A stretch of 64,000 bases of DNA from Anisakis pegreffii (Eukaryota > Nematoda > Chromadorea > Rhabditida > Anisakidae), in NCBI GenBank assembly GCA_035041965.1, contig JAPYMA010003020.1, forward strand, positions 107,473 through 171,472, read 5' to 3'. Under the pieces are notes generated by a model. It saw only the letters and a program-made list of their open reading frames with translations, searched no databases and was not told the DNA's origin. Positions 13,201-26,916 of this stretch are shown here, piece after piece (the first letter of the stretch is position 1; every line of letters begins with the position of its first letter). The position numbers and the translations under genes are program-made.

Positions 13201-16200
13201 AAACGATCAAGGAAAATGAGACAACTAAAAGAAATAACAGAAATAATCATGAATCTGAAGAGAATAGACGATTCAACAAGGAGGTAAATAACGGGAAGAG
13301 AGAAGGACGATTAAATAGCAAACAAGAACCATAAAATAACGAATGAGTATCATGAACTGAGCACCCAGTATCATGAAATACTACAAAATGATGGTGAAAT
13401 AGCGAAGAAGAGTCACAAACAATCAAGAAAAAAAACAGAAAATAATCAAAAAATGCTGGAACTGATGCATGAATTGTCGAAGGGAGGAGTATCACGAAAC
13501 AACAAAGGATCATCGTATAATCGTCAACTGTCATGAATGAATTTGAATACAAGTGTATATAAATGAATTAACATCATAGTCTTCATCGGTACGTCGCTCG
13601 GTACGTTTTACGGCCACGCTATCGTTACCTTCCTTCATCAATGGAGTCGTTAACGTTTTCATCTGTACTGTTCTGTGTTTGCTTTGTTGTCGAATCGGTG
13701 ATCGATCATTTTCACGTTTAAATGATGATCAACACATCCTTTATGAACATTTTCATGTTTCCTCTTCTCTCATGCAATCAAGCAAATACCAATCACTTAT
13801 GCCTATCGCTGTTATTGTTTTACACACACACGAATTAGACTGTAATATATGCCACAAAATCACCGCACCGTCAAACCGGAACAAATACCCTCATCAGTAT
13901 AAATTCTGTGGCATGAATTTGTTGATATTGCTATGAATCGATGCTTTGCGTATGGACGACTAGTACACATTTAGAGAAACACTGCGAGACATCGGCAATA
14001 GAGCATTTGCCATTCACGATAATGCGCTTGAAAATGATAGTCACCATTGTTAAGCATCGTTGTTCGTACTGAAGATTCACCAGCTGAGAGCTGAGAGTGA
14101 ATTGTTCAATGCATGCTCTTTCTGTTGAATGCTTGAGCGTATGGATGAACATCAATCACAAATTTACCTCGTCGTATCTTTAATCTCATTGAATTGAATT
14201 AGTCACTTTGTATGATGTAATTGCTCATCGTTAGTCTGCTATCTAGTTTAGTTTGTTCACGTCATGTGTCTGTGTCTGTTCTAAGCCGTAAATGTGCTTA
14301 TAAACTCTGTACAGCTTAGATGTAAAGCCAAAGCACTTTCCTCTCATCGCATTCACTTGTAAGCCCTTATTTCCTACTTTCGTCATCATTCCTTTCTATC
14401 GTTTCCACCATTCTAGAGTAATTTTCTCATTTTCCACTCATATCCTCCATTCAAGTCAAGTTCATCGCCCACGTCAATATCGCTTCATCTAGTTCCAGTC
14501 ACTTGAAGTTGTATCGACCAATTGAATGAATCTAATTGGATTTTTTCAAATGCATTTTCTGCATCAATAAGCAGTATATATGGCAACCCTCAGGGTGTCA
14601 GTAAAAAACACTGATAGCCAATTGCTTAGCGAATATGGATGCATGCGCATAAATACTTTTTGAGCCTTTCATACACAAAATCTCTCCTGGTTTAGTACGC
14701 ATAAACATCTGTAAATCTTCCATTGCTTAACCCAGACGTTTATTGAGGAAAGAGAATTCTTGCTCGTAGAGATGATCTGCAAAACATCCCTTGTGATGTT
14801 CTTTTCGAGAATTTTAATCCATTTAAAGGAATTAACGGATATCCACTTATACTTTCAAAATAAATATTTATACTTAAGCGTAGACGTTGTTTCTCGCAGT
14901 TAGTAAATACTCATTTTTATGATGGACTCGAAAGCCTACAGCTAACAGTTGTCAGCGCTTGTTGCTCGTGATTTTAGTTCCTTTTGGAAATTTCGCTTTT
15001 CGGTTTGTTTCTTTTGACAATTCAAAGTAATCTGATAACGTAATCAGTGATAGATTAAATACAATCATTGCGATGAAATAAACTGGAATGACTGTCTCCC
15101 TGAAACAAGTCCGGCAAGAGACGAGTTCATGGTTGTCAGCAAAAGAATCAGAAAACCTACTAGTAACGTCTTGATACTATCAATTGCATGTCATAATTCC
15201 TATGAAACGCTCATCTTTTAAGACGACATATGACATTAAACTGTATTTTGCAATGAAGTGAAGTTCGGTTTATAAATTCTTATGCTTCGACTGTTCTTAT
15301 GACTAGAACAGTGTAATGGATGTTCGCTACGGGTATGAGTGTGAGTCGTGTCTCGAAAAGAAAGCCAAAGCCTCGTCTTGTAAAATATTATCTTCAGTCA
15401 TAATCTGAAAAGTTCTGCATTGCTTTGCCATCGCTCCCTCTCTTCATTAATCACTAACAGTGATCGATGCTTTTGTTAAGTTAAATATTTGGGGTGGATG
15501 GACTTTCGAGAACAACAGCAATGACAGCCTAGCATGTAGCGCTAACAGAGTGAAATACAGCGATAGATTAAATTTTGGCTTAGACTTAGGCCAAAGCCTC
15601 ATTTTGGTTAACCACCTATTTGTTTAATAGATGCTCAAACCCCGGTATGAGCCATAGGTTAAACCCAAGTCCAAGTATAACCATCGTCGAACCTCACTCT
15701 GATTCCTCGTTCGCAGCGAATAGAAACAAACGAAAATTTTTGGTTTATTAATTTCCAAACTAACATTCTTGTGAACTTCTCTTCAGCTGTTTCAGTCTCA
15801 GTTTTCATCCACATCTATCCCTTTCTCACTATGATGCGCTGCTTTTCGAAAACAGATGGAGAAAAATTTTCACATTATTGTATAATCAGTCATTTTCATT
15901 TTGGAAAGGTGCGTTTCTTATCGGTTGACTGCCAGCCAGTGCTTTCTGCTGATTCGAACACCGATATTCTGTCAATATTCCGAAGATCGTTCGAAATGAA
16001 AAAGTAATGACAGCACTGAGGCTTTGATCGATCTCTGGCCGTGTACTTTACAGCGTATCGCAAACGTTTCATATGACAATGAATCTGAACAGTGAACACC
16101 AGCACAACACGCAGTTTTATAGTTCACTTCACTGAATGCAAATAACTACTTCTCGTACACAAATAATACCATTATTTGAATAGCTGACAACACGACGACG

Positions 16201-16998
16201 AATAAATCCAGCTTTTAGAGACACGTGAACAGTGAGCAAAAAATTGTTTTAGTTCAGCAGATGCACTCTCATAAGGCATTACATTCTCATAAGGCAGTTG
16301 CTTCCACCAGCTACTAAATAATTTAGTGAATGGCATTTTCCGAAGAAAACTTCAAAAAATTACTCTCTATGTAATTTCTTTCCACAAAAACGTTTAATCC
16401 ATCAAATATCACGATGAAATTTCAATGGATTGGTTCAAAAAATCTGGAAAAAAATAGCTCCTTTTTGTATACATTTAGTCAATGATACCTTTTCGATATC
16501 ATTATCGAATCTAATTGGAAAAAAAATTTTTTCAAAATTATTGCAAGCACTAATTCAATCTAAACAAGAAATGCGCTCGTTGATCGATCGCTTGACTTTA
16601 GCAAAAGATCACTCAGTCGTTTTCTAAGATGTCACGATTCTTCCAGCTAGTGAATAAGTCGTACTTGTGACTAAACAATAAAGAGACACGAGACCCTGAA
16701 TTGAGCAATAATTTAGCTTTTAATTCATTCGACTCATACGATCCTAGTTATGGTTGTTACTCTTGAAAAGTGTGTAATCAACATATCAATCAGTTTGAAT
16801 ATTCCTTTCACTCATTAACGCAAATTTGAATACGTCCGTCATTGTGCAATATGCAAATTCGTTTCGTATGATTCATCTAATCGTAAATTAAAATATTCAT
16901 TGATTTGATGTATTATATGTTGAGTAGTTTTCGAATTAAGGTGTTGAACAAGTGAACGGATGCGCAACGCTCACTGAATTGTAAAAACAGCAACAACA

Positions 16999-19900
16999 AT
17001 GACTGGCAGCGAATCCACTCCGCTTTTTCTAGGACTCGACTTGAGCACGCAACAGGTAATTCTCATTTTATTGAGATTCATGCTAGACGAAAACGTTTCC
17101 ACCTCATTACTTGCACAGTTTCAATGAAACTTCCAGTGTTGTGCACGTAATCAGATGGAAACAGTGAAGCTGTGAACTTCAAACGTTCATAGTTTTAAGT
17201 GAATCTTTTGGCGGATTCCACTTAAAATTTATGACGAAGAAATTCACTGATAATTGTCATAGAGAGATTGATCACTTATAATTATGCACTTGAAACGGGT
17301 AACATGTCTTGGATGTATTGAAAACTTCACTAATTGCGTCAACCGTGTGTCACATTCAGGTGTTGATCATCGTATGTGCGATGAAGGTTGAATGAGGTGT
17401 GAAAGCATAAAAGTAAATCGGAGACATCAATTAGAGAATACTCTTAAATAGAGATATGAACTTTCATGTGAATAATAAGTTCGGATATAACCAACGTTTA
17501 ATAGAGGAATCAGTTTAGGTAATTAGTTCTCGGGAGGAGCGAATTATTACACGATTTGCTTTCGAGTGGATGTGCGTTTGAAAGGTTTCTGAAACCTTTC
17601 AAATTATCTTCCTAAAGCGATGCGATTAAGTTGTTTAAACCAGTCAATGGTCTCATACTCTAATATCGATTCCTTTATCATCATTTGCTTATATACTGAT
17701 CACATTGATATATTATATAATGATATTCATTTATTGACCATATGAATAATGGAATAACTTTACAATCAGTATCACCACGTCAAGAGTTTGCTAAACTGTC
17801 CATGGAATGGAATTCTCAATCTTATGAGAATGCTTCCAGCTTTCGCATACAAATTAGCGACTATCTGACTTTCTACGGAATTCGTTCGATATTGTTGCGG
17901 AGAATAACGTCTTTATAGGCAGTGTGAACGTTACGAAAAATTGAAGTTTGAAGTTTCAAGGAAATAAAAATTAAGGAGGGTTTTTTCCATCGCAGAAGCG
18001 AACAACTCGGCTGTTAATTAAAAAAGACGTTGTTTCATTAGTAATATTACCAACTAATGAAAAATACTTAAATGGAAATGTTTTGAATGAAGAATGAAAT
18101 CAGATGGGAACAAACGAGATTGTTCTTAAGCAAAAATATAAAAAGACACTTGAATTGGACTGAAGCAGCTGTACAGAATTAGAGTTAAGTGAAGTTGAAA
18201 GGAGAATTAAAATCAGCATCAAACAAAAGAGACTACGGCAACGTCGCAGTCAGTACCCACTGGGACAGAAATAAATGAAATTGTCGCTAACGCAATGACG
18301 CACAATATTCACGATGTAAAATTCAAGTTCCACGGAAAAGCGAGGCTCTGAGAATCACGCACGCGCTTTAAAAATTTCCCATTGAACTGGGAGAGAGAAC
18401 GAACAACGATCGCATAGCCAAATTTGATGAGAGCACGAATAGAAATATCAGGAGACGAACATCATCAGCAAATGAATAAATGTTGTGTGTTAGTGTGATG
18501 GATGGATGGATGAATTAAAGTGAAATCAAATAATCTATCTATTACATGAAATGCAAATGTTGTGTTGCTGATTTAGGCTCTGACAGAACAAACGTACCAC
18601 ATGAATAGTGTTTGAGAGTATAGCAAAGTACCACGATAACCTTCGTGGATACTCTCCGATGAAGTGTTGTCGTCCTAGCTATTGAAATGAATTCAACGAT
18701 GAGACAAACTTGAATTACGTCGTTCTATAAATATTATCTGAACAGCTTTTTTGAACGAAATGATGCAATAATTCAATTTCAATTGCCCTTACACATATGA
18801 TCACGTTCTTGTTTACAATGACTACTCTAAAAATAAACCATCGTGAATGATTAGTTTCACGATTCGTTTTTTGGCACAATAAATAAGGGAATCAAAAAAC
18901 AGATACATATATTGAGAACCTTGAGATTTCACCGCACAGTTGAGATGTCAAGTTTCATTATGGAAATGTGCATTGCACACATCGTCAAATTTTTTGATTA
19001 TAACTGATAGATAGGGAAGTTAAACAGTTCTGGATGATACGTAAGATTATTGCATTAATAAAGAGTGTTAAAAGGTTAGATCACGGGGCGATATCTTTGG
19101 GAAGCGCATATTATCTGTAAGGAGAAAGCGAATATCACACATATTCACGAAGGCGGATTGTAGTCGAATATCGCGAAATGGTAATTTGAAATAACTTGGT
19201 ATAATGATACAATTCAACATTAGTGGACAACATTTGCTATTAGTGCCAATCAGCGCACATTCAAGATCTCTCCTTATTAGTGCGCACCATTTGCTACCAC
19301 CCGCTTCATGCATCCATCACACTGTGAGTGGCGAAGAAAACTTTCGGTTTCTTAACAAAGCACAAGGGGATGAAGCTTGGAAATTCTTTGATGAATACAT
19401 TCATAATTCCCAGTTCTTACGGCAAATTTCAGTTGAAAGCGATTGTGGTCGATGATGAATGCAGTGTACGAAACCGTACAGCTGTTAACTTCGCAAGTGA
19501 ACTTCCACAGTTCAGGTTCTTTTATCAATTTTATTTCTTTTACTTTTTTTCACTTTTGATTTCGTTCTATTTTTGTCTCGTTTCTTTGATGTTACAGAGA
19601 ACAAAGCTGAGCAATAAATCTTGGGAACAATTTGTCAAGATGAGGCGATGCATTTGATTGATTGGAGTTTGATTAATTTATTACTTTTACGAATGATAAA
19701 CTAAGGAAGAGAAGCAAAAAACCGAACAGAACGATTCTAATGATTCTAATTCTATAGTAACTGTAACAATGAACATTGTGTTCTGTTTCGTGTAAAATCA
19801 GCGATGAAATTGCCTTGATATCCAACCCGTTGAAACTGATGACTATTGAATCAGTGATTGATTTATTTATTCGATCATTTACGATGAGTAATAAATGTCT

Positions 19901-22900
19901 TTAATGTTGAAAGCACTAGCAAACAAGCACGGAGAAGAACTTGGGGAAATAAAAGACACTTTAGGATTATGTCATCGCAGTTAAATGGGTTGGTTATATT
20001 AGATGCTTGAAGAAGAACACCAACCATCCTACGCTTGGATATTTATTTGTGCAGCGTTGTTGCTTTATGATCTATCATCATCGAATTCTCTTCGATAACG
20101 ATTGCGATCGAATTTGACGACGAGTAGGGTCATGAGAGTTTCTCGAAAACAGGACTAATCGTAAGCGTACAATTGTGTCACGACTAGCGGTAATGCTTGA
20201 GAATGAGTGCGGATGAAAAGTACAATGAAAAACAATGATTCGAAAATTTTTTCAATATAATAGTGATTTTTTTCGCGCACAAATAGGACCGAGAATGGTA
20301 TATGCCGACACGAGGATGGTATGACAGTAACGTCACCTGTTCAAATGTGGCTGAAAGCAATTGATTTGTGTTTGATGAAGCTGAGTAAAGCTGTCGATAT
20401 GTCACGAATTCGTTCGGTTTGTGGATGTGGACAAGTTAGTTGCATGGATGGATCGCATTATTATTTTGATCTCCTTTAATTTTGCTTTACTCTGCAATTA
20501 CCAAATTAGTGAGCTGTGAAGATGGAACTCATGTTGGTAAGGGCAATGAATGGCAATTTGTGGTTGAATTCATTGCAGTTTCATCTCTTAAAAATTCTAA
20601 AGTGATGAAAATAATTCTAAATACAGTCCATATGTTCATAAGCTGAATCGCCCGTCACTTTCTTTTCAAGCATTTATAGAGTCTTCGAAATAAATTTGCA
20701 TCGATTAAAAATGATGCCGAAAAGCTCATAACACCATGAATATCTCTTATGCATGGGTCTATAGTTGTCAGCAGCCATCGGTTCAACAAAATGTGACAAC
20801 TATTCAGTGAGGTATTCCATTTAAGAAGGGAGTGTAGGCTGGCAGGTTGGAGAGCTGGGAATGCAGTATTCATGTGACACTTTTAGTGTCAATACTGGTT
20901 CCATTTCTGTTCCGATTATTACATTTAGGCATTTCATCCATTTTCGAGCATTCACATCAATTACATACGAAAGGCACTGTTGAAAAAAAACAAAACAGAT
21001 TTTTATAGTGAAAATATGAATTGGATGAAACGAGTGCTCATGGAATACGTACATACACACATATGTAAAACATAACCCGCACAAATGATGAATTAAGAAC
21101 ACACCGAAAAGCGGCGATTAACCACAGACCTGATGCTGCTGCTGCTGCTGCGGCTCACTCGCATTCAATCTCGCATTTTATCTAACTTCACATACGCGTG
21201 ATAAGCAAACAAATCAAAGATCTATGCAACGGCAATAACATCAAGTAATAACATTCTGCCTGTACTGAATTGATTGTAATGTGATAGTGAATTGATTGTA
21301 ATATGATAGTGTTAAATCATCGTGGTGCTGCTCATTCTATCCACTTTTCTTCATTTTATTTCCACCGATAAACATCATCGTTAACACTCAAACTCGGCAT
21401 GTTTAACTCGGCATGTCATTCATGTTCGCATCGATAATCGAATCAGACAGACGATAAATCAGATAAAGGAACGATTATAACACAAATGCTTCCTTCCTTC
21501 TTCTCAAAGATGTAAATTACTCGTCATGTTCGACTGAGAGATAGAATGATGAACGAACCTTGAATTAATCAGCTATCAAGCATCAATAGTAACTAACGTA
21601 AATAGATGAGCGATAAATAAATGAATATGTAGCGCTTTCGTAAAGTATTTCAATATTATAATGCTACTGCTGGTCAATTAATGAAATAATTGATTAGTTA
21701 CGAAAATTTATTGAATTAATCTATAGACTTAAAGCGGCATTCAATCATCCGATCATTTTAATTGAAAAAATTCGATCTTTATAAAATATTCAGGCGGAAA
21801 CACAATCCCGCAATCATCATTGCTATGACTCGAATCACAATTTTGATTTATATTTAATGTTCGACTTTAATTCAGTTAAGAATTTCCAGCAACATGGCAC
21901 AGTCTATTGGAATTGTAATGCAGAAAAATGTCTCGCGAACTTATCACAATCAACCGCGAATGATTTGGCTGATACGCTAAAGGTGAGTGCTGGCAAATAT
22001 TTGTTGAACGAATAGAAACTCTCAGAAATGTCTGGCTATATCCATCCATTGTAACAATATCGATGAGATCAAAGTGATCATCCAATAAAAATGCCAAATT
22101 CTTCCAAACGACGCCGGAAAAATGTCTTCTTATCAGTCTTCTGAATGACACACACATCACTAAAAACTAAAGACAAACGTTCACAAACGCGACGGTGTCC
22201 CTGCCGCATAGACAGCCGAACTTGTCGCAAGAAAGCGATCGTAAATGATAGCGCCGCTTCAAACAACCGGTTCCAGATGAAACACCGAATGTCAACACGA
22301 ATCAATGAACCCTCATCAAATAATGTTCATCGTATCACTAATGTGTTTAGCGCCAATAAAAAAGCGTCTTATCACAAACACCGCTCCAGAGACATTTTGA
22401 TAACAGCATTCCGATGGTGGCTGACAATTCCTGCTGACAATCAGCAAAAACGTTAATAACAACAAAGTTCAAACGTTTCCAACAAACGGAAAAGTGTATA
22501 ACATTAAGAAATGAACTATATCTGCTCAATGAGGAGGAATTGCTCAACAAAATAATGTTTTCCTGAATGTAGACATTCCGCTGGACCGGATGCTGAAAAG
22601 AAATTCAGGTGTTGCTGGGCAAAGCTGAGAAGACGGTTGTCTTGAAGATGACAGCGATTCCCATCGGAAAAGAGTTCAAATGAAAAAAAACTTATCAATA
22701 GCAGACGGCAATGTGATTCGTCAACTGAATTTTTTTAGGAACATTTTGATTATCACAATACATGATATATGACCATTTCTTCGCAGTGTTCACCAAAAAC
22801 ACTTGGCTCTTCAGAGAGCATGGCTCGTGGTGAACTCATCGACTTCAAGCAATGTTTTGTTGCCGTCCAAATTACGAATTCACCTATTGCTCTGCTCGTT

Positions 22901-25900
22901 CAGAGCGCAAAAGTCTGTCAGAAAGGCTCAAAAAGAATTTTCGTATCATTCATCTTCCATAGCGTATTTCAGAATGCATTCGCAAAACAAGATTCACCAA
23001 TTTGGATGGATTCAAGCACTACAAAAGAGTGTGAATTGCTCGAGAATGCTGTTGGAGGACCTATGGTGGGTTTTGCTATCATTTAACGATAGCTCATATT
23101 TTATCAGATGCGAATAAATGAGACTGTATGTGACCTAAAATACATCGATGAGCTTCTATGAATATGCTCAAGCGTTTGCCCTACTTTCAAGTGTGGAATT
23201 AGTGTTGAACCAAATAAAATAGAGTACATTGCGCATCCAAAGATGAATGCGCAATGTGCAATATTAGCTGACGAGAATCAAGTGTCGAAATTGAATCAAG
23301 TGTGAAATGTGTTCAATTATGCAAATGAAGAGTATCTAACAATGAGGCTGGAACGGTTCATTTTTATAACTGAGCATAACGTAACTGAAGTAATCAAATG
23401 AATTATTTGACAATCAGCAAGCAGAAGAGTTCAGCAAAAATTAGTTAAATGTTGATTTCACAAATAATTCTCATCAAAAACATGTTCAGTGAAAATGATT
23501 CTGATCATAAAGCAAATCTGAACATCGCAACAGCATGTGTTGCGATGTTCAGGTTTGCTTCACGGTCAGAATCAATCAAAGTGTTGTCAAATTTGATTAC
23601 ATGTGGAAACACTCAAACATTTCAGGCACTTGCCCAGATTACCGGCTCAAGAGCATTCCATCGTTTCAGTGGAAATCAAATACTGAAAATCATTCGAAAC
23701 GAAGAACAAGTTTATGCGTCGACTGAAGTAAATTTTCTTCAGTTGAAATTTCTCGCATAATTTTATGATTTTCTACTAACAGTGAATTGAATCGTTTGAG
23801 CATATCCTTGAGAGTCAGTAACGAATAGGATGAATGCGAGAAAATTTTCGAAATTTTCATCAGTCAAGTCCGTGCATTGATTCTGTGAGCATGCTCGTGT
23901 TTCTAGCGCATTTCTTTGGTGTCCAGTTTTGTTGCATCGGTTCTATGTGGACACATTGTTGGTATCGATGCTGGTGATGCGTGTGGCATGAACCTAATGG
24001 ATGTAAGGAATGGAGTCTGGAGTGAGAAATGTCTCAATGTTTTGGCAGAAACTGATGAGCAGAAAGTACTTTTGAAGAAGAAACTCGGCGATATCATTCC
24101 CTGCGAATCAGTTGTGGTATGCAGACTTGCCTACTTTTCCATGCTTCGAACTATCTCGAAAATCTCGATCTTACATTTCTGAGGGAATTTTCTGAATAAA
24201 GACAAACAAAAACAAAGTATTCCGCTTATGAAATCAACATTTCACTAGCTGTTCGTCCTTCTATGATACTATGAGGTTTTCCACTGATCGATTCAAAGTT
24301 TCGAAGTGAAAAATTTAACGCGACCAAATTTTAGGGTAAAATTTCATCGTATTTTTGTGATCGATATGGTTTCCTGAAGGACTGCGAAATTGTTGCGTTT
24401 ACCGGTGATAACTTATGTAAGCCAACACTGCAGCTCTTACATACCGTAAATTTGTTCCCCACTAGATAATGAATCAGTCTACTGTCCTACTTTATTGAGA
24501 TTTTGCCTTATTCGGTTCAACCTTTGCTTTTTCATTGTAACCAGTGTAACCAGGTCAAGCATCTCATTCTCAAAACATAAAATCTAAATCCAAAAAATTT
24601 GAAATCTAACCCAAACAAAGTACTTAATATCATTGACTTTCGACATATCATTGAGTTTCGGAATATTCTCCAGCAAGTTCGAATGTGATATTTCAGCATC
24701 CATGGCTGGTCTTTGCCTTCAACGAGGTGAGGTAGCTATCTCATTAGGCACAAGTGATACAGTTCTGGTTTCGGTGTCCCAGTATACGCCTGCACTGGAA
24801 GGACATATCTTCCGAAATCCAGTGGATTTGAACGCTTTCATGGGAATGTTGTGGTAATCAGCTGACTTCAATGTTCCTTTAGCGTACTCTCTACATTAAA
24901 AATTTTCAGCAATAAATTCACAAGTTCCCTAATCTTTTCACCATTTGAAATACAAACGATTTTACAAGTTATTCAGTTCACAAGCGCATGATATGAATAA
25001 TATTCTATGTAAACAACTGATTCCCGGAAGTTTCATTTCGGAGAATGTGAGAAATTCCGGGCCATCAAATAAAAAATATGAATGGTGTAGCTTTGGGTTG
25101 GATGACACTTTTCAAATTTATAAAAGTTTCAGTTTCAAAAATGGATCATTTACAAGAGATCGCATCCGTAGAGCGATCGGTGCATCTGATTGGGAATCGT
25201 TTGCGGAAATTCTTTCAAAAACACCACCTGGAAATAATGGAAATATTGGTTTGCGTTGCTCTTAACCATCGACTTCATAGGCTGCTATTCTTGTCATCCA
25301 AAACTGCATCACTGAGTTGCTGAAAGTTGCCGCTGATTTGACAGTCTGAGAACAAATTTTCCATAACTGATTGTCCGACTGAGACGTATTCAGAGCGTCC
25401 GGAATTGCATCCATTCTCAGGAAGTTACCTAGAAATTGATTCAATCCATTTTGATTTCATTGCGAATCGATTGCATCAATACGATCATCGATTTCAGGTT
25501 TTTATTTTGATGATAATGAAATCGTACCAAATGTCTCGCGTGGTGACTATCGTTTCGACTCGAACGGTGCAAAGGTAACGCAGAAAAGTAACATTTTGTT
25601 TACGCTTCGCAGTCTGAAGACAAAACTGAAAGTCATTTCGAAGTGATCGCTCAAATTAATTGATCTCTCTCATTTGAATTTCAGGCAAATAAGATGGTTC
25701 TGTCATGAAATTTCCGTAGCGTCGATTACCTTTGCATGTCAATTTGCTGTTAGAGATATTCTTTCTTGTATTCTCCATATTATTTCCGTATTCCAGATCG
25801 ATAAATTTGATCGGGACACTGAAGCGAGGGCAGTTCTTGAGCATCAATGCTTGACGAAGCGACTGCACGCTGGAAATATTGGCTATGATATCACCCATCG

Positions 25901-26916
25901 AAGTATTATCATTTTATTTTATATTTTGTTTCGCCAATTGCATCCCACTACCAGAGGGTGAACTTCCCGGCTGTCAAGTTTATGAAACCTAAACTATTTT
26001 AGCGTCAATTGCAAGTTTGACACGGATTCGCTTGCTAAACTTTGTCTTATTCAGATATCCAATGGGTTGCAATGGAACGTACTTTAAGGGACCATTGTAA
26101 CATCATTAACATCGAATTGAATGCACAATTCTGTGTTAATGTCAAACATGCCATCTGATGTCATACAGTTCAAATATTTTCAACATGTTGCCTTTGTCCT
26201 TCCAGATTGTATATACTTGACCGGTGGTGCGTCATCGAATCGTCATATAGCACAGATACTCGCCGATGTTTTCAATTGTGATGTATTCATACGTGAAGGT
26301 GCTGCCGATTCAGCGGCACTCGGCGGTGCCTTGCGTGCTCGGCACTGTAAGTGAACCATCTCATCTAAATCCACCACATTCGTCATTTTTTGTTTGATTA
26401 CAGTTGAAGCTTCTTCTTGTCATTACCAATATTTTGAAATTGGAAAATTTTTTGTCTCATTGTACTGCAACATGATGAACCATACATTATTGGCAATTCA
26501 TGAGGCGAATTCGTTTTCATTAGCCTCTAATTTACGTAAGCCTTCAGGTAGTGAGCTACATCGAGGGGAGGATTTCTTTGCGATTTCAAAGAAAGCAACT
26601 TCTTCGTCAAAACGAATCGCTCAACCGAATGCTGATAATGTCAAGGTGTTTTTCATGCTACTTTCGTTTTGAGCTTTTTGCAGTGTGATTTGCTGAAGTA
26701 CAATAAAAAGGATTACGATCGAAAAAAATGAACGATACAGTGCTACTGAACACAAATAAAAATTTGATTGAAGTTCTGATTGCTTAATGCATGCTGCTTT
26801 CGAGTTCCTGAAAAAGATATTCTTTAAATTCTTCAACATTTCAGATATACGATCAAATGCTACCTATTTACGCTAGACTCGAGAAGGAAATCACGAGTGC
26901 ATCGTGTATATCCTAG
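16999..26916 (+). CDS. XYLB: xylulose kinase (FGGY family), 15 exons, complete
   Basis: Phosphorylates D-xylulose to xylulose 5-phosphate in the cytosol, feeding the pentose phosphate pathway. Exons: 16999-17055, 19433-19515, 20287-20434, 21890-21982, 22973-23065, 23626-23727, 23907-24116, 24335-24416, 24697-24853, 25133-25248, 25498-25574, 25797-25902, 26206-26346, 26548-26645, 26845-26916. All phases close, giving 544 residues (human about 536). Visible motifs in order: LGLDLSTQQ (ATP-binding N terminus), QQHGTVYW, MDSSTT, GSRAFHRFSGNQ, IDAGDACGMNL (catalytic Asp region), AFTGDN, ISLGTSDT, ALEGHIFRNPVD, LTGGASSNR (FGGY C-terminal signature) and LPIYARLEKE near the end. Exon 14 could instead start at 26404, adding 48 residues with no family counterpart; 26548 gives a better family fit. 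Introns 1-4 are large and gene-free. Family identity is certain; individual splice sites are hand-called. Confidence 0.95.
17577..17603. repeat. 13-bp perfect inverted repeat, 1-nt spacer (XYLB intron 1)
   Basis: TTTGAAAGGTTTC at 17577-17589 and its exact reverse complement at 17591-17603 flank a single T. It lies deep in the first intron, away from splice sites. Confidence 0.8.
18497..18512. repeat. (GATG)4 microsatellite in XYLB intron 1
   Basis: Four tandem GATG units in noncoding intron sequence. Confidence 0.85.
21266..21309. repeat. 22-bp tandem duplication in XYLB intron 3
   Basis: TGAATTGATTGTAATGTGATAG at 21266-21287 is followed immediately by a copy with one substitution at 21288-21309. 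Confidence 0.85.
23496..23574. ncRNA. candidate long intronic hairpin (XYLB intron 5)
   Basis: Arms of 37 bp (23496-23532 and 23538-23574) pair around a five-base loop, GCATG. The inner 15 bp are perfect. Over all 37 positions there are 33 Watson-Crick pairs, two G.U pairs and two A.C mismatches when read on the plus strand. The fold lies wholly in the intron between 23065 and 23626. It could be a microRNA-like or endo-siRNA precursor, or just a recent inverted duplication or MITE. The very small loop is unusual for an animal pre-miRNA. No expression evidence is available. Confidence 0.45.

Larger units (their letters stand above)
7841..16998. other. gene-poor region upstream of XYLB
   Basis: I read both strands and found no exon chain, RNA gene or transposase. 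Open frames here are short, AT-rich and phase-isolated. Minor items are a (GTTT)6 microsatellite at 10274-10297 and a spaced direct repeat CTCATAAGGCA near 16267-16296. The right end must contain the xylulose kinase promoter, but no distinct core element stands out. Confidence 0.55.

Noticed and set aside
22145..22700. Overlapping open frames of about 70-105 codons on both strands inside XYLB intron 4, possible nested gene
   Set aside because: Frames are open on both strands at once, with no domain, no splice chain and Arg/Lys/Ser-biased composition. This is likely chance in a slightly GC-richer intron stretch.
26404..26547. Upstream extension of XYLB exon 14
   Set aside because: It would add 48 residues with no counterpart in xylulose kinases. 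The acceptor at 26547 joins RARHC directly to SELHRGEDFF in the correct phase and family spacing.
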